Shown here: piece after piece, positions 10,973 to 21,714 of the stretch
Layout of the letters: each line of letters begins with the position of its first letter
Numbering within the stretch: position 1 is the stretch's first letter
Source of the DNA: Cristatella mucedo
Taxonomy: Eukaryota > Bryozoa > Phylactolaemata > Cristatellidae
Reading direction: 5' to 3'
Length of the DNA: 60,885 nt
Assembly (NCBI GenBank): GCA_009760855.2
Contig: WPIO01000286.1
Location: 64,001-124,885, forward strand
Translations under genes and position numbers: made by a program
Notes under the pieces: generated by a model
Database searches by the model: none
What the model saw: the letters and a program-made list of their open reading frames with translations, nothing else
Told to the model about the DNA's origin: nothing

Positions 10973-11574
10973 ATAATAATATTGAAAATACACTTGATAA
11001 AGCTCTCTCAAGGCACTCAGTAAACTCCTAGGCTATTTGGATTTACTGCAAAGTAAACACGATCGAATGGCTTTTGGTAGCATGGTCGATAAGCTGCAAT
11101 AGTATAACGGTTAGGCACAGGTTCAACGTGCAAGCATGGTTAGTGGCGGTCTGCACACTGCAACCAAACATAAGCACATAAAGGTTGAATAACAGGGACC
11201 TGCTAAATGCTGTTGTAAATAGGTGTTTCCTTTTGGTTTGGTCCAGCGGTTAAGGCACTCGCCCCGACTTGTCTGCCTGTCCAGACCCGCCGGTTTGGCT
11301 GAGGTCGCGGGCTCGAGCCTGGAGGCATATGTGAAGCGCCTGAATAGAGATTAAGTTCTCTTGGGGCGCTATATAAATTAATTATGTGTATGTATGTATA
11401 GTTTCTTTGTACATTTTATTTGCCCAGGAGATTTCCTGACTCAAGTCGGGAGTCAGTTCAAGGCTGTGAGAGAATACAAAGTAAAGGCACGGTTCAGCTA
11501 TAGAGTTTTGCACCTCCTGCATATGACTGCACAGGCTGGTTGACCAGCAAGCAGTAAATTCGATATGCATTACT
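10973..11574 (-). mobile_element. Old LINE shared with duplication copy 1
   Basis: AATAATAT followed by CACTTGATAAAG begins the minus-strand 3' end. Decayed C-terminal ORF2 sequence follows to about 11560. Position and junction match the LINE at 2369, so it was present before the duplication. A SINE has inserted into it at 11232. Confidence 0.65.
11232..11396 (+). mobile_element. tRNA-derived SINE with LINE-like 3' tail
   Basis: The head carries a perfect Pol III A box (TGGTCCAGCGG) and a B-box-like GGCTCGAGCCT about 70 bp later. The body ends GTGAAGCGCCTGAATAGAGA, then TTAAGTTCTCTTGGGGCGCT and an AT-rich tail, so it holds the LINE family hairpin. GTTTC(C/T)TTT on both sides is a likely target-site duplication. 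It is absent from duplication copy 1. Confidence 0.8.
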
Positions 11575-11885
11575 AGATTTCACATCTACAATTCTAGATT
11601 CTCAAAGCTCTAGATTATACACATGTGGAGCCACGAAAGAGAGACTAGCTAAGCAATTTGCAGGACAGTAGCTAAAAGCAAGAGTTAAAATTGGACACAG
11701 GACAAAAGGCTCAAAGAAAAGAACGCACGACCAGAAAGTAATAAAGTCCAGGTCATACACATTGATTTACCACGACGAACTATATTTCGACAGGCACCTG
11801 AGTACATGTTAATTTTGAATGTTTCCTAGGCATGCAAGTCGTACGATTTAGTGGCTTCAGTGAAAAGAACATTTTATATTAAGTG
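11575..11885 (-). repeat. Inverted repeat arm (partner 7195-7505)
   Basis: Reverse-complement partner of 7195-7505. It directly abuts the surviving end of propeller exon copy 3, which suggests that the rearrangement that truncated copy 3 involved this arm. Confidence 0.65.
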
Positions 11886-11914
11886 ACCGTCTACCCAGTT
11901 AGCAGCTCCACCTG
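11881..11914 (+). pseudogene. Propeller exon copy 3, last codons only
   Basis: Only the last dozen codons remain (VTVYPVSSST then TGA at 11912-11914). The downstream flank is collinear with the other copies, but the AATAAA signal has mutated. The 5' side is replaced by the inverted repeat arm. Confidence 0.6.
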
Positions 11915-12404
11915 ATAACGAGTAGCACTACTTGAGAAGTTGTGGGTGGTTAAACTGCTGCACCGGGTAATGTCTTGCATTTTGTAAAGTTGTACGTAAT
12001 TTTGTGGGACAGCTGGCTGCTGGTGTATATATAAACAATTTAAAGGGCGTTCCTTCTAAATTAGCGACATGGTTCAGTCAACAGCGATTAATTGAACTCT
12101 TCCTTATCAGCACGTGTCCTGTTTAATAGAGTTGCTATAATGATCCTGCTTTGCTTGTGATACATGAGTCATTTATTGTCATTGAACATCGCATAGTGAC
12201 AGCATGCCATCTTAGTTGAATTCTTATCCAGTTAGGTTTTCTGCATCAGTGCACTATTCCTGGCTAATATGAAATATCCTACTTTGGTAATCAAAATAGT
12301 TCATCATTTCAGTACCATTTAAATTTTAAACACTTTAATTCTTCTGGCTTGTTATAATTCAGTCTTTCTGCCTTTTCTGTTTTCTTGTGTCAGTAATAAA
12401 TAGG

Positions 12405-12870
12405 AATGGCCATTTTATCGTTGTGTGCTAATGAGTTATGTTACTACCGCGTGCAGTACCACAAGCACAACCGGTTCGTTCCGGATTCCCGTTTCGACAT
12501 CAGTCTTTCTCTCTTGTTTCTCTAGTTTTCTTTTCTGCCTGTAGTTGCAAGATGTCTTCTTTAACTATTTTCGTGGGTGTGACACCAAAAGTTAGTTGTG
12601 CTCAAATGCATCTAGAGGCAGTTGATACGATCGATGCAGAAGGCACAAAGCATCCACGACTCTTTGGCTGCAGACGGTGGAAAGGAGATGCAACCGGCGC
12701 CAAGTTACTGCCTTAATTGAGGGGACAGCACCAAGCTCTGCTCAGAATCTAGGAAGTGATTTCTTGACTGCTAACTCTGTTGCAAAAGTCTCGGGCACTA
12801 CGAGTCTCCGACTGATCAAATGTCCAGAAATGTTTTAATAAATTTTTTAGCGTCGGGAAATGCTATCTAT
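12405..12870 (+). pseudogene. Unidentified exon B, copy 3
   Basis: A pyrimidine tract and CTGCCTGTAG (AG at 12543-12544) precede ATG 12552. The frame reads MSSLTIFVGVTPKVSCAQMH and AVDTIDAEG, then loses alignment through a frameshift and stops near 12715. It retains the TTTTAATAAATTTTTT motif of the other copies near 12835. Confidence 0.4.
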
Positions 12871-13039
12871 TTCTAAACACGTCTGGACAATTTTATTTCT
12901 CGCCTTTAGCTATCAATAAATTGCAGTGCTAGTCACTACTGGTTGTTCGATCGTTATATTTATAGTCAAGATTTTTACATATCTTTTAGCCGTTTAGAGA
13001 TTATAAGCTTCTAGCATTATTTCTTTTGTAATTCTTATT

Positions 13040-13137
13040 TCGCGTTTTCCACTTTGCAGCAAATTTAAACCGCCTAGAGACAGATTGGGTTCTATGAGGG
13101 CGCTTTATCAAGTGGATTATTATATATATTATTATGT
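13040..13137 (+). mobile_element. LINE 3' end, short
   Basis: TTTGCAGCAAATTTAAACCG, then the family hairpin and GGATTATTATATATATTATT. About 95 bp of 3' UTR only, lying just upstream of propeller exon copy 4. Confidence 0.65.
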
Positions 13138-13189
13138 CTGTCGTTTGACCCAGCGTCTCGCAGCTGGAAGATTCTTGCCTCTAGCATGA

Positions 13190-14089
13190 CTTATTTTGTA
13201 GCACTGCAAACTCCTCTTTTCCACTGCCGTTTGGCGCGGCTTCTGTCGTGCCTCGCTGCTGTACCCTCACTGCTGATTCGACGTGGCTGTCACAGACGAA
13301 GGCACTCTGCTAGTGGCTGCTCTCGAGGACGGACTGAAGGAGTGCGACACGAGCCGGAAGCAGCTGCACTGCTGGAGGCCAACGAGAGAAGGAGAAGGAA
13401 GAGATGAGAGCGTCGGCAAAGTGGAATCGCTGGACGACGGTCAAGCGGCTGTTGGTTTCTTTTACTCGAACTTTGTCGTGCTGCTGCGACGCAGCTCCGC
13501 CAGCGACAGTGCCTGTCTCGAAGACGAGCGCGTCGCTGTGCTGCAGTTGCCTGCGAGGTGACTTTCCGTCCATGGTGACCTTCTAGCTGTATCTGAGGAA
13601 AGGTGGAACAGTGAAAATGACCTCTGGCTGCCTGGCCCTCAGCTGGTGCTCGTGAAACTATGCTGTGATGCAGAGCTGAACCGACGTAAGATGGAGTACG
13701 ACATATTCTGCGTTACAGTAACGGCTCGAATAGTCATCACGTCCTGGGACACTAAATTCAAACTCAGCGAGAGGAGAGAGGAGTATGTGGTGGACGGCTA
13801 CAATCACTTTGGCTACAGGCTCTGGCGACACGAGTCAAGCTGCACCGTTATGGACGTCGTGCCATTTGGACGTGTGCTCTACTTGGCTTTGTGGGGCCAC
13901 GACGTCGTGCAGGCGATTGAAATCGATGACGGTCAGCACCTGAAGGAAGGTTTAGCATGTGGCAGCCATACAGTAAAAGGAATTTACTCTCTAGCGCTGG
14001 CTAAAGGAAAGCAGAGCATCTTAGCCGTCATTAGCAGAGAAAGTCAATGTAAAGTGACCATCTACCCATTCAGCAGCTCCACCTGGTAA
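13190..14089 (+). pseudogene. NHL/beta-propeller-like terminal exon, copy 4 (best copy)
   Basis: Two main frames cover it. The first (13283-13561) reads VAVTDEGTLLVAALEDGLKE, then SLDDGQAAVGFF and FVVLLRRSSASDSACLEDER. After a frameshift near 13560 and a stop near 13590-13650, a second frame (13646-14089) reads REEYVVDGYNHFGYRLWRHE, VMDVVPFGRVLYLALWGHDV, DDGQHLKEGLACGSH and VTIYPFSSSTW before TAA. The D-V-A-V and L-x-V-A strand pattern with D-D-G turns fits NHL or related propeller blades; four to five blades could fit. A few lesions separate it from an open exon, so it may be a recent pseudogene, or part of the disruption may be unrecognised introns. Gene identity is inferred. Confidence 0.55.
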
Positions 14090-14204
14090 TGTATAGCAAT
14101 GTTTGAGTAGTGGTGCTTCATTTAATTGCTGCACCGGGTAACGTCCTGTATTTTTAAGGATACTAGTTTTATGTACAGTTACGGGACAGATAACAGCTGA
14201 TATA

Positions 14205-14210
14205 AATAAA
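14205..14210 (+). promoter_or_regulatory. Poly(A) signal after propeller exon copy 4
   Basis: AATAAA about 116 bp after the TAA at 14087-14089, at the same relative position as in copies 1 and 2. Confidence 0.5.
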
Positions 14211-14596
14211 TAGTTTAATACATGCGTGTTCCTTCTAAATTGGTGACCAGGTCTACAAGCAATTGATTGAACGCCTTCAGCTGCATGTGTTTTTTTTTAT
14301 TAGAGTTCCAATAACGGTCCTGCTTTTCTTCTGATACATGAGACATTTCATGTCATGACGTATTATATAGTCGCAGCACGCCTTCCAAATTGAAGCAACA
14401 CAAGCTCATGGCTGGCTGGGTTTTCTGTATCAGTGCAACATTCCTGGCTAAGACGAAATGCCCTACTTTGGTAATAAAAATTTTCGATAGTTGTGGTGCT
14501 TTTTTAACTTAACTAAAACCGCTTTAATTCTTCTGGCTTGTTATACTTTGGTTTTTCTGCCTTTTCAATGTCTTCTCGTGTCAGTAATAAATTAAA

Positions 14597-15091
14597 ATGG
14601 CCATTCCTTCGTTATTTGATAATGAGCTTAGTTACTGCCATGTGCCGTCCCACATGCACAACCAGTTTCCTTTCGGATTCTTGTTTCTAAATCAGCCTTT
14701 CTCTCTCGTTTCTGTGTTTTTCTTCTCCGCTTGTCGCTGCTATATGTCTTCTTTCACAAGTTTCTTGCACGTGACATCGAATGTGAGTGGTGCTCAAATG
14801 CAGCTACCGGCGGTTGATGCGATCAATGCAAAAGGCAAGCTAATAAACTTCCACGATTCTAGCTGGAAATGGTGGAAAGAAGATGCAGGCAGAGCCAAGT
14901 CATTCACTTCCCTGAGAGACCAGCATCAAGCTCTGTTCAGAATCCCGGAAGTGATTTCTAGACTGCTAAAGCTGTGGCAGAAGTTTCTGGCACTACGAAC
15001 CTCTCACCGATCGAATGTCCAGATACGTTTTAATAAATTTTGCAATGCTGGAGATTATGGACACTCAGTTTTACTGACGAACTTTGATTAG
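14597..15091 (+). pseudogene. Unidentified exon B, copy 4 (open 164 codons)
   Basis: The frame stays open from 14597 to 15091, but its first 49 codons read through what is a pyrimidine tract and splice acceptor in copies 1-3. The likely coding start is ATG 14744 (MSSFTSFLHVT). It continues with SNVSGAQMQLPAVDAINAKG, FHDSSWKWWKEDAG, SFTSLRDQHQALFRIPEV and ISRLLKLWQKFLALRTSHRS, ending near VLLTNFD. The acceptor CTGTAG has become CTTGTCGC here, so splicing as in the other copies would fail. I see no known domain. Conservation of the reading frame across four copies is the main reason to think it was once coding. Confidence 0.4.
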
Positions 15092-15109
15092 AACCGAGCA
15101 CACTAATTA

Positions 15110-15505
15110 AGTATCCTCGGTTAAATTAAAGCCTACAAGCAGTGTGATGTATGAATACTTACCGGGTAATTACACTCTGACTTAGGATCCGGCTATAATA
15201 TCAGGCATGAGCCTTACCGCCATCGCTCTCTGGCAGACACTTCCTGCCCCTATTGGTGAATACGAGCACTGGACGAGAGAAACTGCAAGCCTGTGACCGT
15301 GTCGGCTGGAAGTTGCTTGGTTTATCAGCCATATTGTGAGAAAGGTATTATTAACTATCCCATAATTGTGTAGCATCCTGTGATAACTAAATCTCTTTCG
15401 ATACACTTTACGTATGGTGGCAAGGAGCATGATCATACGGTGAACCACAGCATGCTCAACGTAATCAAGAATTACCTTATTATGAATGAAACGCTCTGGG
15501 TCATA
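15110..15505. other. Conserved non-coding flank, copy 4
   Basis: Collinear with 1180-1630 and 9520-9920. Similarity stops exactly at the (AAT)n tail of the LINE inserted at 15505-15511. Confidence 0.5.
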
Positions 15506-15510
15506 ATAAT

Positions 15511-18500
15511 AATAATAATGATAATAATAATAATGCACTTGATAAAGCACCCTCAGAGAACTCGATCTCTCTCTAGGCGCTTTAAATTTGCTGCGAAGGT
15601 AAATGCAATTGAATGATGACTAATATCATGCTTGATAAGCAAACAAAATGAATAACATGGTTAGGGGTGACATGCACAGGGTCAGCATGCAAACGTGGTT
15701 ACTGGCAGCATGCACAGTGTCAGCATGCATAAGCACGTGAAGGACGAATGACAGGGACCCACAAAATGCTGTCCTAAATAAGTGTGTTTTTGAGTTCTTT
15801 TTAAATGTAGTCAAGTCAAGAGATATTCTGACGCAGGTCGAGAGGGAGTTCCAGGCTTCAGGAGCATACGAACTAAATGCACGGTCGCCGAAGGATTTGG
15901 GTTTTTTACAAGGTATTTGTAGACTTTTGGATTCCGAAAATCACATGGTACGCTGCATGGCCTGGTGGGGAAGTCGATCTGAGAGATTGGCAGGAGCCGA
16001 AAAATGAACTGACCAAAAATTGAGCGATAAAGCCTTGAAGTCAATCTGTTGCTTGTATGGTAGCCAGTGCCGGTCGGCGAAAAGTGGTGCAACGTGGCAA
16101 ATGCTAGGCTCACGACAGAAAAGCCTAGCTGGAGAGTTTTGCACTAGCTGTAACGGCCTGATCACACAAGCCAGTAGGCCAGTAAGCCGGGAGTTGCAGA
16201 AGTCGGGGCGTGATGTCACGAATGCATGAACCAACTTAGACTTGGCACCCTTATTTAAACAAGCCCGAATTTTAGCAATGTTATGAAGCTGAAAATAGGC
16301 TGATTTGACTGTGAAGCTTGTATCGTCGTCTAACGAGAGGCCGCTTTGGAACAAGCCACCTAGATTTCGAGCTGATTCAACTTAAGCTATGCTGGCAGCG
16401 CCAATTTTAAGCATCAGCCATTCCAATTTGTGAATCACACTGGGTTTACCCATAACCAGTGAGTTAGTTTTATCATCGTTTACTTTTAGAAAATATGCTG
16501 CCATCCATGTGCGGATGTTATGTATACATGCAGCAAGAGATTTAGGAGACCTTGTGGTGCTCGAAGGCTGGGTCGAAGCAAAGGTACAACTGAGTGTCAT
16601 CCGAATAGAAGTGAGAGCCTAGATTGTGCTTGGCAATCACATAAGCAAGAGGGAGAGTATAAACCGTGAATAGTTCCGGACCAAGCACGGAGCCCTGAGG
16701 TAGCCTATATTTCAGAGGTACGTCGGATCATCTTTTCCATTCACATCAATACTCTGGAGTCTCCCACTGAGATAGGACCTGAACCACTGCAGAGCAGTGC
16801 CAGTGATGCCCGGGCGAGATGAGAGGCGCTCCAGAAAAACTTTGTGATTGATGGTATCAAAAGCTGCCGAAAGATCGAGCAAAACAAGCAGAGACACTCT
16901 AACCACATCTGCATTCCTGAGTAGGTCGTTAAATACCCTAAGTATTGGGGACTTTGTGGAGTGATCAGTTCTAAAGGCAGACTGGTACTTACTAGCAAGG
17001 TGTGAAGTTTCGATATATGAGTTCAGCTGGACCGCCACGACCCGTTCCAGCGTCTATGATAGGAATGGTAGAAGGAAGACTGGGCAGTAGTTGCTTAAGT
17101 TCTCTTGGTCTGGTGTCACTTTGTTTAGAAGAAGCATGACTACAGCTTTTTTGAAAGGTGCTGGGACATGACCTGAGGCTAGTGACATGTTAATGGGGTT
17201 AGTTATGCATGGCAGCAGCAGATCAATGCAACGTGGGTGCAGGACGGTGGGATTAGGGTCCAGCGAACTTCTTCTCTGCTTTGATTGGGATACGAACTTC
17301 AGGACCAGAACACTAGTGACCTGCTTAAATGTAGACATTGAGTCGCAGGCAAGTATCGGGAAACAGCATTCTAGTCACTCACTTTTAGGTCCCTTCATTC
17401 TATGGCTCCAGCCTATCTGTCAGATATACTACCCCATCAGGCTAAGCATCGTACCACCCGCTTTTCGGAATCCAACAGTCTAGAAATACCTCATACAAAC
17501 CTTAAATCCTTTGGAGACCGTGCATTTAGTTCATATGCTCCCAAAGCCTGGAACTCCCTCCCGACCTGCGTCAGAACATCCCCTGACCTGACCACATTTA
17601 AAAGGAACCTAAAAACACACCTATTTAGGACAGCATTTAGTGGGTCCCTGTGATTTGTCCTTGATGTGCTTATGAGTGCTGACACTGTGCATGCTGCCAC
17701 TAACCACATTTGCATGCTGACCCTGTGCATGTCACCCCTAACCATATTATTCATTTCGTTTGTTTTTTCAAGCATGATTTTACTTACCATTCAATTGCAT
17801 TTCACTTTACAGCAAATGTAAAGCGCCTAGAGAGAGATTAAGTTCTCTGAGGGCGCTTTATCAAGTTAATTATTATTATTATTATTATTATTAGTGGGGA
17901 TGCTCTCATCTTAAGCATTGATCACCCATTCTTGTCTATCTTCCTCACAAAGAATCGATAAAAGCGATCGACTAGATCATCACAAGGATCATCAGGTAAG
18001 GAGTTAATCTGGGAGCGGTTGAGGCAATGGTTTATCGTCGACATCAGCATTTTTGGATTGGGCATACGTGATTCAACAATGCTTCTATAGAAGCTAGACT
18101 TGGCCTTTGCTATGATCGATTGGTACGACCTACAGTAGTCTTCATATGCCTGTTGATGTCAGTCCTGATCTTGTGTATGCTTTTTCAAGCTTTCGCTTAG
18201 TAGACCTGGCTTGTGTAAAGTCTGCGGTAAACCATAGGCCGTCTGGGCGCACAGTGCGCTTTGTCAGAGGTGCAAACTCATCGAGCGTGTCAGCTAGTGT
18301 CGTGTCGTAGCTAGCTACCAATGATGACAGATCGGACGGAGGACTGACCACAAGAGTTGTGGCAGATATTCTCGCATGGACAGCATCAATGTCAGGGTCT
18401 TGATGTTTCGCGATTGGCTGGTTATTTTAGAGGAGGAGGTGGTCAGACACTTTTGATTGAATGAGATCTGCATGTGGTCAGAAAAGCAGGATTTGGTAAT

Positions 18501-19460
18501 AATTGGTGGTGACAAAGTGCAGTAGTATGAGAAAAACTGGTCGAATGTGTTACCCTTGATATAAGTAGGGCCATGCACATGAGCCACAAGAGACGATGAG
18601 TCAGTCAATGCACAAAATTTGGTGCTGAAAGCGTCAGATAAGTCATCAAAGTGAACGTTGAAAAAACCCATAACGAGGAAGGATCGATTTCTTTTACATG
18701 GAATCGAAATGACATCAAAGAAATCTTAGATAAAGGAGTATTTGGTGCCTGGCGGGCGATAGACTGACTACTGCCACTATCGGTAGCTTGTCTTCGGGTG
18801 AGACTAAGACAGTTGATTCAAAAGACTGCTGCGAAGGTACTGAAAATGGCTTGAAGTTAAATTTCGAGTGTACGATAATAGCAACTCTAGCTCCAGCTCT
18901 GATTGATCTAGGGGTGTGAAAGAATAAGAAACCAGATGGGGTTGATTCTTTAATTGTCGGGCAGTTTATCTATTTTAGCCACGTTTCAGTTAGGGTGAGC
19001 AGGTCGATACCATTTTCAGAAATAAGGTCGCTTGTTACCAGAGGTTTATTGCACATTTAGCGAGGATTCCAAAGGCAAGCGTTAAGTCTGCCCTGTGGAG
19101 TTATAATTGGCCTGATGACCACTAAGTTAGAGAGATTCAAACAACAGGACATAACAATACAGAGCCTAGCAGTCACTGGTTAGAGCTCACTAGGTAGGTC
19201 AAATTACAGTCACGCCTGACTTCGAAAGCATAGGGGTATAGTTAAACTTGATTTTTCGCAGGATAAGGCTAGTGAAGAGAACATACGCCCACCTATCGCT
19301 AATGAGTACGATCAAATAAGTAACATAGGAAGCCACTCAGTGCCATTCATGCAAAACTCAATAGAAACATTACATGTTACCTTATCTACAACAGAAAGCA
19401 ACTAAGTAAGAAACTTCGTTAGCTTCAGCCTGTTAAAACGTTGCGTTTTTCTCACGTGCG
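15511..19460 (-). mobile_element. Longest LINE copy, with endonuclease and RT, split by nested LINE
   Basis: The minus-strand 3' tail is (AAT)n at about 15505-15535. ORF2 C-terminus occupies 15630-16350 (LTGLLACVIRPLQLVQNSPA). The RT is in fragments at 16380-17340: DLSAAFDTINHKV is present, but the catalytic YADD reads YSDD at about 16594-16605. After a nested LINE (17381-17888) it resumes at 17893 with the RT-upstream linker. At 18315-19060 comes the APE endonuclease, with FFNVHFDDLSDAFSTKFCAL and SDH near its end and a TETWL motif near 18960-19000. Many stops and frameshifts make it dead. The upper boundary is uncertain; the GC-rich stretch above 19460 may be its 5' UTR. It inserted into duplication copy 4 after the duplication. 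Confidence 0.8.
17381..17888 (+). mobile_element. Nested LINE 3' fragment, opposite orientation
   Basis: About 500 bp starting in the C-terminal ORF2 region ([40 protein letters not shown]) and running through the hairpin to (ATT)n at 17870-17892. The host LINE reads across as CATTCTAG...TGGGG in the copy at 6.7 kb. TAGT bases at both junctions may be a short target-site duplication. It is little decayed compared with its host. Confidence 0.85.
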
Positions 19461-19960
19461 ACGATATCAAATGAAGAAAGAGACTGGGAGCAAAATTTAG
19501 GAACGACGTCCGAGGTTGTGGTATGGAGTCTTTTCACGATGGTTGGGGCCGGGCTCTTACTGGCTAGGTAGACCTTGACACTTGGTCAGCATCTCGCTCC
19601 TCCTTCTTTCCTAAGCTGTCGCTCCGCTTGCTCTTCGGCATCCATTTACCTTAAAGTTGGACTCCACGGCGCACGCTCGCAGTCCATGACTACTCACAAT
19701 AGTAGTGGCCGGCTTCAGGAGACGTCTATTTAAGCCGATGCTGGCAGCGAGGCAGAACGCCAGTTCTGTCTCCATGGTTTCAACCTAGCAGCTCTCTCCC
19801 GTCTCCAGCTGTCCGTTACCTAGCCACCAACTAAGCATCGCCACCACAAACAGGCAATGAGAAGCGTCAGCAGCTCCAGCGGCAGCTCTGCAAGCCATAA
19901 ACTAGGCCATAAACTGGCCGCAGCCTGAATAAAAAGTCAGGAAACTGTGATACATTTAGC
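19461..19960. other. GC-richer stretch, possible LINE 5' region
   Basis: On the minus strand an ATG near 19643 opens a short frame (MPKSKRSDSLGKKEERDADQ) that stops quickly. The stretch is richer in CpG than its surroundings and lies just 5' of the longest LINE. It could be that element's 5' UTR or internal promoter, or unrelated host DNA. Confidence 0.3.
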
Positions 19961-20231
19961 CATAAATCAACCATTTATCTCTTTGCACCTTGCACTGTAC
20001 TGTTGCACTGAAATTGTATTTGATCTAGCCTTTAGCTCGTTTGTACCACAGTCTCGCACTGGCTTTGTGCCACGCCACTAACAGAAATGACATTTCAGCT
20101 TTTTAGCCAGATAAAAAAGACTTTATTGTTAAGGTCGGCACTTCCAATATACCGATGAACTCAATTTTTTGGTTTCCGATTACTTTACGTATATAACAAA
20201 ATACAATTCTCTCTCGCTCGGTGTGCACCCA

Positions 20232-20690
20232 ACGGGAGATATTCCACGAGTGAGTGTGATGAGTATTACAATAAAATCTTATCGCGCACCCCTATATTTA
20301 TTTTGGTCCCCTACTTTGTTTGCATGACAGTTTATCAATCACGCGGCTGAGCGAACCTTGCGTGCTTGTGCAACCGATTGGAACCGACGCTTTCGATCAC
20401 GTCGATCGGTATTGCAGAAAGGGGGCTGCCTTGCAGCTGAGGGCTTGGGCTTTTTGCATTTAAAATGCATGCCCCATCGAAGCTCTCCCACTCAGAACTC
20501 ATTCCCACTTTACGGGCCTGTGGTGAACGTAACGGGGAAATGTTCCATGAGCTCCATGCACGATGAGTATTTCGATCCAATCTTATTGTGTACCACCATC
20601 TTTATTTTGGTCCGCCTCTTTCATTGCACTATCGCTTATCAATTGCTCTAAAACACAGGCCCGAAGGCTAAGCGAAACTTGTGTTACTGA
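20232..20690 (+). repeat. Diverged direct repeat pair, about 300 bp apart
   Basis: 20232-20365 and 20533-20690 share an ordered series of motifs: AACGGG(G)A, ATTCCA(C/T)GAG, GATGAGTATT, AATCTTAT, TTTATTTTGGTCC, TTATCAAT, GGCTAAGCGAA(A)C and TTG(C/T)GT. Between them lies a GC-richer block. No coding frame spans the pair. Confidence 0.5.
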
Positions 20691-20699
20691 CTGAGAGTG

Positions 20700-21105
20700 A
20701 AGCTTGCCGTCCTGCCGAGAGCTACTGCACAGAGAAGGCTGCTGCACAACGAGGATCGCTGTACGCCCAGCGGCGCCTGTCACCTCCGGCCTGGGCTGGT
20801 ATACCACACGCGCTAATTCAGAATACCTCTGTCACCGTCTAAACAGACCATTGGGCTCATTCTAACCATGTAGGCCAATAATCCGGGGAATTCTACAGCC
20901 AGGCTGCCACCGGTTAACAGGTGCCACATACCATCTAAACGTGCTGAGAGGAAACGGAGGTTGACTTATATTTTTTATAACATGTATTTAATTATAAACC
21001 ATAGGTTTCTATCTGAATGGATTGGGCCACCTAGAGTTTAACACATGTGTGACACAGGTTCACACCTAGTGGTTAACACAGTGAGGATAGCACAAATAGA
21101 CAAAT
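20700..21105. other. No feature recognised
   Basis: Unique-looking sequence with short frames only. A small AT-rich stretch at 20960-21000 and AATAATATTAATAAT near 21110 lead into the next LINE tail. Confidence 0.35.
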
Positions 21106-21113
21106 ATTAATAA

Positions 21114-21714
21114 AAATAATATTAATAATGCACTTGATAAAGCGCCCTCAGAGAACTCAACCTCTCTTTAGGTACTTAACTTTTGCTGCAAAGGGAAATG
21201 CAATTGAATGGTGAGTTAAATCATGCTTGACAAACAAACAAAATAAATAATATGGTTAGGGGTGACATGCACAGGGTCAACATGCAAATGTGGTTAGTGG
21301 CAGCATGCACAGTGTCAGAACGCATAAGCACATCAAGGACGAATCACAGGGACCCACTAAATGCTGTCCTAAATGGGTTTTTTTGATTGTTTTTAAATGT
21401 GGTCAGGTCAGGGGATGTTCTGACGCAGGTTGGGAGGGAGTTCCACGCTGTAGGAGCATACGAACTAAATGCACGGTCTCCAAAGGATTTGAGGTTTGTA
21501 CGGGGTATTTGTAGACTGTTGGATTCCAAAAAGCGGATGGTACGATGCTTGGCCTGGTGGGGGAGTACATCTGAGAGATAGGCTGGAGCCAAAGAATGAA
21601 GTGACCTAAAAGTGAGCGACAAAACCTTGAAGTCAATCGGTTGCTTGACTGGTAGCTAGTGCAGGTTGGCGAGAAGTGGAGTAAGGTGGCAACTGCGACG
21701 CCCACGACAGAATT
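21114..21714 (-). mobile_element. LINE 3' fragment
   Basis: The minus-strand 3' tail lies at AATATTAATAAT (about 21115-21128) with hairpin sequence next to it. C-terminal ORF2 frames ([37 protein letters not shown]) run up to an abrupt 5' end at ACGACAG, about 21714. Little decay compared with neighbours. Confidence 0.8.

Larger units (their letters stand above)
7520..11574 (+). repeat. Tandem segmental duplication, unit copy 2
   Basis: It has the full order of copy 1: propeller exon (7556-8458), AATAAA, exon B (9138-9475), conserved flanks at 9520-9990 and 10210-10975, then the old minus LINE. It is interrupted by a copy-specific LINE (10273-10550) and a copy-specific SINE (11232-11396). 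Confidence 0.75.
11881..12870 (+). repeat. Tandem segmental duplication, unit copy 3 (truncated)
   Basis: Contains the propeller exon end, 3' flank and exon B (ATG 12552). It ends near 12870, where unrelated AT-rich sequence starts. It lacks the downstream flanks of copies 1 and 2. Confidence 0.65.
13140..15510 (+). repeat. Tandem segmental duplication, unit copy 4
   Basis: The best preserved unit: propeller exon, AATAAA, exon B open over 164 codons, and conserved flanks to about 15505, where the long minus-strand LINE begins. Confidence 0.75.

Noticed and set aside
11235-11320. Functional tRNA gene
   Set aside because: A and B boxes are present, but no tRNA cloverleaf is evident and the sequence continues into a SINE body and LINE-like tail.
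12438-12716. Exon B copy 3 upstream codons as a true N-terminus
   Set aside because: The first residues read through the pyrimidine tract and acceptor shared by the other copies, so they are intronic.
17402-17653. Separate small gene ([18 protein letters not shown])
   Set aside because: It is the C-terminal ORF2 part of the nested LINE.
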